A stretch of DNA of 64,000 nucleotides from Apostichopus japonicus. Taxonomy: Eukaryota; Echinodermata; Holothuroidea; Aspidochirotida; Stichopodidae. Positions within the stretch are counted from its first letter, which is position 1; every line of letters starts with the position of its first letter. The notes under the pieces are model-generated. The model saw only the letters and a program-made list of their open reading frames with translations. It was not told the origin of the DNA and did no database searches. The position numbers and the translations under genes are program-made. Where the stretch lies: assembly GCF_037975245.1 (NCBI RefSeq), contig NC_092572.1, forward strand, positions 32,337,989-32,401,988, written 5' to 3'. Below, piece after piece: positions 1 to 11,949 of this stretch.

Positions 1-547
1 ATCGGTACCGCACAATCGTTTTGTCGGTATCGCATATTCGATTTATTGGTATCGCACATTCGATTTATCGGTATCGCACGTTGGATTTATCGGTACCGCA
101 CATTCGATTTATCGATAACGCAATTCGATTAATCGGTATCGCACATTCGATTAATCGGTATCGCACGTTCTATTTATCGGTACCGCACTTTCGATTGATC
201 GGTATCGTACGTTCGATTTATCGGTATCGCACTTTCGATTGATCGGTATCGCATATTCGATTCATTGGTATCGCACATTCGATTTATGGGTATCGCACGT
301 TGGATTTATCGGTATCGCACATTCGATGTATCGATAACGCAATTCGATTAATCGGTATCGCACATTCGATTAATCGGTATCGCACGTTCTATTTATCGGT
401 ACCGCACTTTCGATTGATCGGTATCGCACGTTCGATTTATCGGTATCGCACTTTCGATTGATCGGTATCGCACATTCGATTTATTGGTATCGCACATTCG
501 ATTTATGGGTATCGCACATTCGATTTATCGGTACCGCACACGATATA
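1..547. repeat. 22-bp satellite array, left part (continues off the window edge)
   Basis: Tandem 22-bp monomers run from the first base to 547. Each has a CGATTTATCG-like core followed at once by CGGTATCG or CGGTACCG and then GCAC. The window starts inside the array. Open frames across it are a consequence of the monomer, which in its commonest form has no stop in any forward frame; they are not genes. The array stops abruptly at 547, where a transposon terminus begins, and resumes at 3136 in the same orientation, so this block and 3136-32076 are one interrupted array. Confidence 0.97.
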
Positions 548-577
548 CAGGGTTCTGCCCAGGGTGGATTGAGTGCC

Positions 578-690
578 GGCAGGGCTATCTAAGCGGAGCG
601 CCACCATCGGTTGGCGCGGAGCGTACAAGAAAATTTTGGGTTTTGGAAACTCCCCAGATGGCTGGAAACGGCCCTTCCCGAGTATTCTGA
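578..690 (+). repeat. Dispersed MITE core sequence, copy 1 (truncated)
   Basis: About 110 bp starting CTATCTAAGCGGAGCGCCAC and continuing through TTGGCGCGGAGCGTACAAG to a GGAAACGGCCC motif. The same core recurs at 2748-2842, 39060-39155 (minus strand), 40119-40215 and 41557-41660. Three of those four lie inside elements with terminal repeats and target-site duplications; the 2748-2842 copy lies in a bounded candidate without a duplication. Here no terminal repeats of its own are visible, so it looks like a fragment carried within the larger hAT-like element. Confidence 0.75.
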
Positions 691-1869
691 GCCACATGTA
701 GACAGCTTTGAAATGAGATCTCATGTCTGGAATTTTTCATAATTAATGAAAAAAGTTAGGACAAATATCTGGAGCACCAGAGTACAGACCAGCCGGTGGT
801 GCCTACTAAATAAATCATTCAGGCTGAGATGATAATTTTAGATGGACAGTGAGTGATAGTCCACTCCCAAATAAAGACGAATCATAATGAATTATGTATG
901 CATACCATACACGCATAGCACGATATCAAGGCCCCTTGCTATGGCCATCTTTATGAAAGTTACCCTTGTAATCACATGTTTTAGGCCACTTGGCATGATT
1001 AACTCAATGCTAAATATTGTTTCCATGTTCTTGTAGAAAACGTAAACTCCGCAAAATACAATTAGTTGTGATTTTGTAGTTACGTGAGATCCGTTATAAC
1101 CGCCGAGGTGGTTAGGTTATTTGCTATACACTTAACTATGGTAGGATATTATTTTTTCGGTATTTTTGGAAATGCTAGAAAATACTTTCTTTTGCCCCCG
1201 CTTAACACCAGATGTGGTCTTACGGTATATTATTCATAAATGGATGCACTAGAGCCTTGTTTACATGACATTAGTTGCATTTAGTACGATATGCAAGTTT
1301 GGCGTGAATTTTTTGACAGTGCTTTGCTCGATCTTTCGTAAAATTTTAAAGGTGTAGCCTACCACCTTTCCGTACACAATTGGTACACAATTGATTTTCA
1401 GTTTTTTTTCTCTATACGGTCAAGTGAATAAGTTGTACATTGAGTATAAACTCATCGCGAATGCAAAAAACGATGCGGGGATTTCCAGCAGACAAATGTT
1501 TTCTTTGCGGGATTACTGAGTCAGTTGAAGGGAATCCCGCACCTTAGTGGGAACACTGAACTGAAGTCAAATTCATACGAAAGAAAAACGTTTACTAACC
1601 AACATACAATACAAATATAAAAGAACGTGGAATGGCAATATTGTTCAAAACATTTCCTGCGAGGCTGATTTATTACAGCAACCTTCCCGCGCTGGGCCGT
1701 GGGTCTCCGTGTGACACGTATACCCTGAAGCTTGCGAAATAGCCATTGTAAGTGGGTTGGGGACACATCATTACTCGTTGGTATTGTGACTAAAATTGCG
1801 AGCACGCTCTCTGAACATTTTCCTTTTGTTTCTGAAACTTTTCTTGTGAAATTTTACTCTTTTTTTTAT

Positions 1870-2040
1870 AGATGTACTTATTTGTCCTTTGTGTTTTTTT
1901 TTTAGTTTTTCGTCCCGTTTTTTTTTCAATTTTTTTTTGTCCGATTTTTTTTTCTCCAGCCGGGCTGGATTTCCCGCGAGCATCGCGGATTTCCCGCGAA
2001 CCTGGTTCAGACGGTTCGCAAGGTTTTCCAGCCCTTGTCA
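1870..2040. other. T-rich tract followed by a small CpG-rich block
   Basis: A poly(T)-rich stretch with several T runs (about 1860-1955) is followed by a CpG-rich block (about 1955-2040) that repeats GGATTTCCCGCGA twice in tandem (around 1968 and 1987). The lysine-rich frame on the minus strand here is just the complement of the T runs. No RNA gene or coding signal is recognised; the function is unknown. Confidence 0.5.
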
Positions 2041-2710
2041 CTCGTACCTAATGCAATATGATGTAAATTCACCCGCTACGAAGGTTAACGGCCGTATGTG
2101 TGTACTAGCTAGCTGGATAGTGCCTGTGTCTCGCGCGATAAAAATAGATATAAATGAAACTATCAAAAGTACGATCGGGAGTTGGAAACGGAAAACAGTC
2201 ATTGGTCTGGAATGCGGAACTCTGGTAATTTTTACTAAGTATGACACTGTGATGTGTTGGATATTTTGAACAGTTATGAACTGGATTTCCCCTAGTCTCA
2301 AACAGATTGTTTCTGTCAAGGGCGGCAGAAGCACTTTTAATCTGGGGGGGGGGGGGAGGGGGCACCGACGTCGAAGGGCACTTTGCAGAAATTCGATTGG
2401 ACTGATGCAGCCTTATATTTAGTACCCTTTATAACTCTTATTGTATTATCTTATTTGCGTATACACATCACTCCATCAACGCCCGCGCCCCCCCACCCTC
2501 AAGGAAAATATGCATACTAGCACTGCAATATACAACGTGCAAATTGGGAAACAAGGAACAAGTTTTCTTTTGAGACAGAATGAGGTGAAACCATGCCATA
2601 GTTGCTAATGTAGGAACTTCCGAATTAGAGTTTATTTCTTGTTAATATCTTAACATTTTTTTTCTATTCGAAATAGCTTTGAGTTTGACCCACAGAAATT
2701 CATTAAAAGT

Positions 2711-2976
2711 CAGGGGCGTAGCCAGGATTTGCAAAGTTACATGCACAACTATCTGAGCGGAGCGCCATCATCAGTTGGCGCGGATACAAGAAAATTTTTG
2801 GTTTTACAATGCCCTCAGATGGCCGGAAACGGCCCTACCCGAGTGTTCATTCTGGTTCCCTGGCCTCTTGCTAGCTTGAGAAACCTCAAGTTTTACGTAT
2901 AAAAAGGGCACATTTTTAACCTGAGGAAAAGTGGGGGGAAACGTGCCCCCTGTGCCCCCCGGTTCCGCCGCCCCTG
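2711..2976 (+). mobile_element. MITE of the GGCGTAGCCAGG type (no clear target-site duplication)
   Basis: The element starts CAGGGGCGTAGCCAGG at 2711 and ends CCGCCGCCCCTG at 2976, so its outermost inverted repeat is CAGGGGCG. It carries the dispersed core at 2748-2842 and a C-rich right subterminal region. The flanking octamers (TTAAAAGT and GTTTCTAT) do not match, so the boundaries or the integrity of one end are uncertain. It is nested in the 548-3135 element. I infer a non-autonomous hAT-like family member. Confidence 0.6.
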
Positions 2977-5900
2977 GTTTCTATTCGTTCGACCCTCCGG
3001 CTATGGAGCTGTTTTTTGGAGTTCCTATCGAAAATAAGTGCCGGTCGGAAAAGTCAGTCAGGTAGATTGTGGCGGTCGGTAATTCAGCGTGCTGGTCTGG
3101 CCCGACCGGCGCCGACCGGCAGCGGCAGAACCCTGGATATATAGTTTACGCACATTCGATTTATCGGTCCCGCACAATCGATATATCGGTACCGCACATT
3201 CGATTGATCGGTATCGCACATTCTATTCATAGGTATCGTAAATTCGATTTATCGGTACGGCAAATTTGATTTATAGGTATCGCACATTCGATTATCGGTC
3301 CCGCGCAATCGATTTATCGGTACAGCACTTTCGATTTATCGGTACCGCACATTTGAAATATCGGTATCGTAAATTCAATTTATCGGTATCGCACATTCGA
3401 TTTATCGGTATCGCACATTCGACTTATCGGTACCGAACAATCGATTTATCGGTACCGCACAATCGATTTATCGGTATCGCATCTTCGATTTATTGGTATC
3501 GCACATTCGATTAATCGGTATCGCATGTTCTATTTATCGGTACTGCACTTTCGATTGATCGGTATCGCATATTCGATTTATTGGTATTGCACATTCGATT
3601 TATCGGTATCGCACATTCGATTTATCGGTACCGCACTTTCATTTGATCAGTACGGCACAATCGATTTATCGGTACCGCACAATTGATTCATCTGTATCGC
3701 ACTTTAGATTGATCGGTACCGCATAATCGATATATAGGTACAGCACAATGGGTTTATCAGTACCTCACATTCGATTAATCGGTTTCGTAAATTCGATTTA
3801 TCGGTATCGCACATTCGATTAACCGGTATCGCACGTTCGATTTATCGGTATCGCACGTTCGATTTATCGGTATCGCACGTTCGATTTATCGTTACCGCAC
3901 ATTCGATTTATCGGTATCGCACATTCGATTTACCGGTACCGCACTATCGATTTATTTGTACCGCACATTCGATTAATCGGTATCGCACAATCGATTTATC
4001 GGTACCGCACATTCTATTTATCGGTACCGCACATTCGATTAATCGGTATCGTAAATTCAATTTATCGGTATCGCACATTCGATTGATCGGTATCGCAAAT
4101 TCGATTTATCGGTACCGAACAATTGATTTATCGGTAACGCATATTCTATTAATCGGTTTCGCACATTCTATTTATCGGTATTGCAATTTGATTAATCGGT
4201 ATCGCAGGTTCGATTTATCGGTACCGCACTTTCGATTTATCGGTACTGCACAATCGATTTATCGGTATCGCACATTCGATTTATCGGTATCGCACACGAT
4301 ATATACTTTACGCACATTCGATTCATCGGTATCACATATTCGATTTATTGGTACCGCACTTTCTATTTATCGGTACCGCACATTCGATTAATCGGTATCG
4401 TAAATTCGATTTATCGGTATCGCACATTCGATTGATCGGTATCGCACATTCGATTTATCGGTACCGAACAATTGATTTATCTGTAACGCAGATTCTATTA
4501 ATCGGTTTCGCACATTCTATTTATTGGTATTGTAATTTGGTTAATCGGTATCGCAGGTTCGATTTATCGGTACCGCACTTTCGATTTATCGGTACCGCAC
4601 AATCGAATAATCGGTACCGCACATTCGATTTATCGGTCTCGCACAATCCATTTATCGGTATCGCATTTGATTAATCGGTATCGTAAATTCGATTTATCGG
4701 TACCGCACTTTCCATTTATCGGTACCGCACATTCGATTAATCGGTATCGCACGTTCGATTTATCGGTACCGCACATCCATTTAATCGGTACGGCACAATC
4801 GATTTATCGGTACCGCACAATCCATTCATCAGTACCGCACATTCGATTTATCGGTATCGTAAATTCAATTTATCGGTACCGCACATTCGATTAATTGGAA
4901 CCGCTCATTCGATATATCGGTATCGCGCATTCGATTTGTCGATATCGCACATTCGACTTATCGGTACCGCACATTCGATTTATCGGTACCGCATATCGAT
5001 TAATCGGTACCGCACAATCGATTTATCGGTACCGAACATTCGCTTTATCGGTATCGCACATTCGCTTTATCGGTATCGCACATTCGACTTATCGGTATCG
5101 CACATTCGATTTATCGGTACCCACATTCGATTAATTGGAACCGCTCATTCGACTAACCGGTATCACATATTCGATTTATCGGTATCGCACGTTCTATTTA
5201 TCGGTACCGCACATTCGATTTATCGGTACCACACATTCGATTTATCGGTATCACAATTCGACTAATCGGTATCTCACATTCGATTTATTGGAACCGCTCA
5301 TTCGATTAATTGGAACCGCTCATTCGATTTATCGGTATCGCACATTCGATAAACAGTTATCTCATGTTCGATTTTTCGGTAATGCACGTTTGATTTATCG
5401 GTATCGCATATTCGATTTATCGGTACCGCACATTCGATTTATCGGTACCGCATATCGATTAATCGGTATCGCACATTCGATTTATCGGTACGGCACAATC
5501 GATTTATCGGTTCCGCACATTCGATTTATCGGTACCACACATTCGATTAATCGGTACAGCACTATCGATTTAACGGTATGCACATTCGATTTATCGGTAT
5601 CGCACATTCGATTTATCGGTATCGCACGTTCGATTTATCGTACCGCACTTTCCGTTGATCGGTACCGCATAATCGATTTATCGGTACAGCACAATCGATT
5701 TATCAGTATCGCACATTCGATTAACCGGTTTCGCAATTCGATTAATCGGTATCGCACATTCGATTTATAGGTACCGCACATTCGATTTATTGGTCCCGCA
5801 CAATCGATTTATCGTTACCGCACATTCTATTTATCGTTACCGCACATTCGATTTATCGGTACCGCACACGATATATAGTTTACGCACATTCGATTTATCG

Positions 5901-6734
5901 GTCCCGCACAATCGATATATCGGTACCGCACATTCGATTGATCGGTATCGCACATTCTATTCATAGGTATCGTAAAATCGATTTATCGGTACTGCAAATT
6001 TGATTTATCGGTACAGCACATTCGATTATCGGTCCCGCGCAATCGATTTATCGGTACAGCACTTTCGATTTATCGGTACCGCACATTTGAAATATCGGTA
6101 TCGTAAATTCAATAAATCGGTATCGCACATTCGATTCATCGATATCGCATATTCGATTATCGGTACCGCACATTCGATTTATCGGTACCGCATATCTATA
6201 AATCGGTATTGCACATTCGATTTATCGGTACCGAACAATCGATTTATCGGTACCGCACAATCGATTTATCGATATCGCATATTCGATTTATTGGTATCGC
6301 ACATTCGATTTATCGGTACCGCATATTCGATTTATCGGTACCGCACATTCGATTTATCGGTACCGCACATTCGATTTATCGGTATCGCAATTCGATTAAT
6401 CGGCATCGCACATTCTATTCATAGGTATCGTAAATTCGATTTATCGGTACCGCAAATTTGATTTATCGGTACAGCACATTCGATTATCGGTCCCGCGCAA
6501 TCGATTTATCGGTACAGCACTTTCGATTTATCGGTACCGCACATATGAAATATCGGTATCGTAAATTCAATTTATCGGTATCGCACATTCGATTTATCGG
6601 TATCGCACAATCGACTTATCGGTACCGCACTTTCGATTTATCGGTACCGCATATCTATTAATCGGTATCGAACATTCGATTTATCGGTACCGAACAATCG
6701 ATTTATCGGTACCGCACAATCAATTTATCGGTAT

Positions 6735-9345
6735 CGCATATTCGATTTATTGGTATCGCACATTCTATTTATCGGTATCGCACGTTCGATTTATCGGTAC
6801 CGCTCATTCGATTTATCGGTACCGCACATTCGATTTATCGGTATCGCACGTTCGATTTATCGTACCGCACTTTCAATTGATCTTTACCGCATAATCGATT
6901 TATCGGTACAGCACAATCGATTTATCAGTATCGCACATTCGATTAACCGGTTTCGCAATTCGATTAATCGGTATCGCACATTCGATTTATAGGTACCGCA
7001 CATTCGATTTATTGGTCCCGTACAATCGATTTATCGTTACCGCACATTCTATTTATCGTTATCGCACATTCGATTTATCGGTACCGCACACGATATATAG
7101 TTTACGCACATTCGATTTATCGGTCCCGAACAATCGATTTATCGGTACCGCACAATCGATTTATCGGTATCGCATATTCGATTTATTGGTATCGCACATT
7201 CGATTTATCGGTATCGCACGTTCGATTTATCGGTACCACACATTCGATTTATCGGTAACGCAATTCGATTAGTCGGTATCGCACATTCGATTAATCGGTA
7301 TCGCACGTTCTATTTATCGGTACCGCACTTTCAATTGATCGGTATCGCACGTTCGATTTATCGGTATCGCAATTTCGATTGATCGGTATCGCATATTCGA
7401 TTTATTGGTATCGCACATTCGATTTATCGGTATTGCACATTCGATTTATCGGTACCGCACTTTAATTTGATCAGTACGGCACAATCGATTTATCGGTACC
7501 GCACAATCGATTAACCGGTATCGCACGTTCGATTTATCGGTATCGCACGTTCGATTTATCGGTATCGCACGTTCTATTTCTCGTTACCGCACATTCGATT
7601 TATCGGTACCGCACATTCGATTTACCGGTACCGCACTATCGATTTATTAGTACCGCACATTCGATTAATCGGTATCGCACGTTCGATTTATCGGTACTGC
7701 ACTTTCTCTTTATCCGTACCGCACATTCGATTAATAGGTATCGTAAATTCGATTTATCGGTATCGCACATTCGATTTATCGGTACCGAACAATTGATTTA
7801 TCGGTTCCACAATACGAATTAATCGGTCTCGCACATTTGATTTATCGGTACCGCACAATCGATTTATCGGTACCGCTTATTCGATAAACCGGTACCGCAC
7901 AATCGAATAATCGGTACCGCACATTCGATTTATCGGTATCGTTAATTCGATTTATCGGTACCGCACAATCGATTTATCGGTACCGCAATATCGATTAATC
8001 GCTCTCGCACATTCGATTTATCGGTAACGCACATTCGATTTATCGGTATCGCATATTCGATTTATTGGTATCGCACATTCTATTTATCGGTATCGCACGT
8101 TCGATTTATCGGTACCGCTCATTCGATTTATCGGTACCGCACATTCGATTTATCGGTATCGCACGTTCGATTTATCGTACCGCACTTTCAATTGATCGGT
8201 ACCGCATAATCGATTTATCGGTACAGCACAATCGATTTATCAGTATCGCACATTCGATTAACCGGTTTCGCAATTCGATTAATCGGTATCGCACATTCGA
8301 TTTATAGGTACCGCACATTCGATTTATTGGTCCCGTACAATCGATTTATCGTTACCGCACATTCTATTTATCGTTATCGCACATTCGATTTATCGGCACC
8401 GCACACGATATATAGTTTACGCACATTCGATTTATCGGTCCCGAACAATCGATTTATCGGTACCGCACAATCGATTTATCGGTATCGCATATTCGATTTA
8501 TTGGTATCGCACATTCGATTTATCGGTATCGCACGTTCGATTTATCGGTACCACACATTCGATTTATCGGTAACGCAATTCGATTAGTCGGTATCGCACA
8601 TTCGATTAATCGGTATCGCACGTTCTATTTATCGGTACCGCACTTTCAATTGATCGGTATCGCACGTTCGATTTATCGGTATCGCAATTTCGATTGATCG
8701 GTATCGCATATTCGATTTATTGGTATCGCACATTCGATTTATCGGTATTGCACATTCGATTTATCGGTACCGCACTTTAATTTGATCAGTACGGCACAAT
8801 CGATTTATCGGTACCGCACAATCGATTAACCGGTATCGCACGTTCGATTTATCGGTATCGCACGTTCGATTTATCGGTATCGCACGTTCTATTTCTCGTT
8901 ACCGCACATTCGATTTATCGGTACCGCACATTCGATTTACCGGTACCGCACGTTTGATTTATTAGTACCGCACATTCGATTAATCGGTATCGCACGTTCG
9001 ATTTATCGGTACTGCACTTTCTCTTTATCCGTACCGCACATTCGATTAATAGGTATCGTAAATTCGATTTATCGGTATCGCACATTCGATTTATCGGTAC
9101 CGAACAATTGATTTATCGGTTCCACAATACGAATTAATCGGTCTCGCACATTTGATTTATCGGTACCGCACAATCGATTGATCGGTACCGCTTATTCGAT
9201 AAACCGGTACCGCACAATCGAATACTCGGTACCGCACATTCGATTTATCGGTATCGTTAATTCGATTTATCGGTACCGCAATATCGATTAATCGCTCTCG
9301 CACATTCGATTTATCGGTAACGCACATTCGATTTATCACTATCAC
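6735..9345. repeat. Higher-order duplication in the 22-bp array, 1315-bp offset
   Basis: The segment starting at about 6735 recurs from about 8050 at an offset of 1315 bp with only scattered differences. Markers include CATTCTATTTATCGG at 6762 and 8077, the CACACGATATATAG variant at 7088 and 8403, and the CTCTTTATCC variant near 7709 and 9022. The second copy lacks one monomer near 9266 that the first has near 7960. The two copies are in tandem. Confidence 0.85.
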
Positions 9346-9890
9346 ACATTCGATTTATTAGTACCGCACATTCGATTAATCGGTATCGCACGTTGGATTT
9401 ATCGGTACTGCACATTCGATTTATCGGTACCGCACATTCGCTTAATGGGTATCGCACGTTCGATTTATCGGTATGGCATGATCGATTTATCGATATCGCA
9501 TATTTGATTTATCGGTAACGCAGATTCGATTAATCGGTTTCGCACATTCTATTTATCGGTATTTGAATTTGATTAATCGGTATCGAAGGTTCGATTTATC
9601 GGTACCGCACTTTCGATTTATCGGTACCGCACAATCGATTTATCGGTACCGCCCCTTCGATAAATCGGTACCGCACAATCGAATCATCGGTACCGCACAT
9701 TCGGTTTATCGGTATCGTTAATTCATTTTTATCGGTATCGCGCATTCGAGTTATCGGTCCCGCACAATCGATTTATCCGTACCGCATTTCATTTATCGGT
9801 ATCGTAAATTCGAATTATCGGTATTGCACTTTCGATTGATCGTTATCGCACATTCGATTTATCGGTACCGCACATTCGATTAATAGGTAT

Positions 9891-9950
9891 TCGATTCAAT
9901 TAATCGGTATTCGATTCAATTAATCGGTATTCGATTCAATTAATCGGTAT
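9891..9950. repeat. Local run of a 20-bp monomer variant (three copies)
   Basis: Three exact tandem copies of a 20-bp unit, TCGATTCAATTAATCGGTAT, replace the usual 22-bp monomers. The unit lacks the CGCAC segment. Shorter runs of the same variant occur at about 10587-10626, 12462-12500, 14000-14040, 15518-15553, 16107-16147, 26316-26370, 26530-26580 and 26915-26960, so it has spread with larger duplications. Confidence 0.85.
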
Positions 9951-11949
9951 CGCAGGTTCGATTTATCGGTAACTCACATTCGATTTATCGGTACCGCACA
10001 ATCGATTGATCTGTACCGCACATTCGATTTATCGGTACTGCACATTCGATTTACCGGTACCGCACTATCGAATTATTAGGACCGCACATTCGATTAATCG
10101 GTATCGCACGTTCGATTTATCGGTACTACACTTTCTATTTATCGGTACCGCACATTCGATTGATCGGTATCGCACGTTCGATTTATCGGTACTACAAATT
10201 CGATTTATCGGTATCGCACATTTGATTGATCGGTATCGCACATTCGATTTATCGGTTCCGCACAATTGATTTATCGGTACCACAATACGAATTAATCGGT
10301 ACCGTACAATCGAATAATCGGTACCGCACATTCGATTTATCGGTATCGTTAATTCATTTTTATCGGTTTCGCACATTTGATTATTTGTACCGCACAATCC
10401 ATTTATCGGTACCGCACAATCGATTTAACGGTACCGCACAATCGATTTATTAGTACCGCACATTCGATTAATCGGTACGGCACATTCGATTAATCGGTAC
10501 CGCACAATCGATTGATCAGTAGCGCACATTCGATTTATCGGTACCGCACATTCCATTTATGGGTACCGAACATTCCATTTATCTGTATTCGATTCAATTA
10601 ATCGGTATTCGATTCAATTAATCGGTATCGCATGTTCGTTTTATCGGTACCGCATTTTCGATTTATCGGTACCGCACAATCGATTGATCAGTACCGCACA
10701 TTCGATTTATCGGTACCGCACAATCGATTTATTTGTACCGCACATTCTATTAATCGGTATCGCACGTCCAATTTATCGGTACCGCACTTTCTATTCATCG
10801 GTACCGCACATTCGATTAACTATTTCGGTATCGTAAATTCCATTTATCGGTATCGCATATTCGATTTATTGGTATCGCACATTCGATTTATCGGTACAAC
10901 ACATTGGATTTATCGGTACAACACATTGGATTTATCGGTACCGCACATTATATTTATCGGTATCGCACATTCGACTTATCGGTGTCGCATAATCGACCTA
11001 TTGGTACCGAATTTTCGATTAATTGGAACCGTTTATTCGATTTATCGGTATCGCACATTCGATAAACCGGTATCGCATGTTCGATTTTTCGGTATCGCAC
11101 GTTTGATTTATCGGTATCGCACGTTCGATTTATCGGTACCGCACATTCGATTTATCGGTACCGCATATCGATTAATCGGTATCCCACATTCTATTTATCG
11201 GTACGGCACAATCGATTTATCGGTACCGCACATTCGATTTATCGGTATCGCATATTCGATTTATCGTACCGCACTTTCCATTGATCGGTACCGCATAATC
11301 GATTTATCGGTACAGCACAATCGATTTATCGGTTTCGCACATTGATTTATTTGTACCGCACAATCCATTTATCGGTACCGCACAATCGATTTATTGGTAC
11401 CGCACAATCGATTTATTAGTGTCGCACATTCGATTAATCGGTACCGCACAATCGATTGATCAGTACCGCACATTCGATTTATCGGTACCGCACATTCCAT
11501 TTATTTGTACCGCACATTCCATTTATCGGTATCGCACGTCCAATTTATCGGTACCGCACTTTCTCTTCATCGGTACCGCACATTCGATTAACTATTTCGG
11601 TATCGTAAATTCGATTTATCGGTACCGCACATTCGATTTATCGGTATCGCATATTCGATTTATTGGTATCGCACATTCGATTTATCGGTACAACACATTG
11701 GATTTATCGGTACCGCACATTATATTTATCGGTATCGCATATTCGACTTATCGGTGTCGCATAATCGACCTATCGGTACCGAATTTTCGATTAATTGGAA
11801 CCGTTTATTCGATTTATCGGTATCGCACATTCGATTTATCGGTATCGCATGTTCGATTTTTCGGTATTGCACGTTTGATTTATCGGTATCGCACGTTCGA
11901 TTTATCGGTACCGCACATTCGATTTATCGGTACCGCACATTGATTAATC

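Larger units (their letters stand above)
548..3135. mobile_element. hAT-like element, 2.6 kb, non-autonomous, inserted in the 22-bp satellite
   Basis: The left end reads CAGGGTTCTGCC (548-559) and the right end is its exact reverse complement (3124-3135). Both ends then run into GC-rich sequence containing TGCCGGC or GCCGGTC motifs. Left flank ends in GATATA and right flank starts GATATATA. The intact satellite variant GATATATAGTTTACGCAC is found uninterrupted at about 5869, 7091, 8406 and 20240, so the insertion duplicated GATATA, or 8 bp with loss of one TA on the left. CAGGG termini and an 8-bp duplication are typical of the hAT superfamily. I see no transposase; the interior has only short chance frames, T- and G-rich tracts, and two copies of a dispersed MITE core (about 578-690 and 2748-2842). 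Confidence 0.8.

Noticed and set aside
1771-2041. Lysine-rich minus-strand open frames
   Set aside because: They are the complement of T-rich low-complexity DNA, overlap each other in two frames, and show no domain.
2711-2976. Target-site duplication for this MITE
   Set aside because: The flanking octamers TTAAAAGT and GTTTCTAT do not match, so I did not claim one, although the termini look right.
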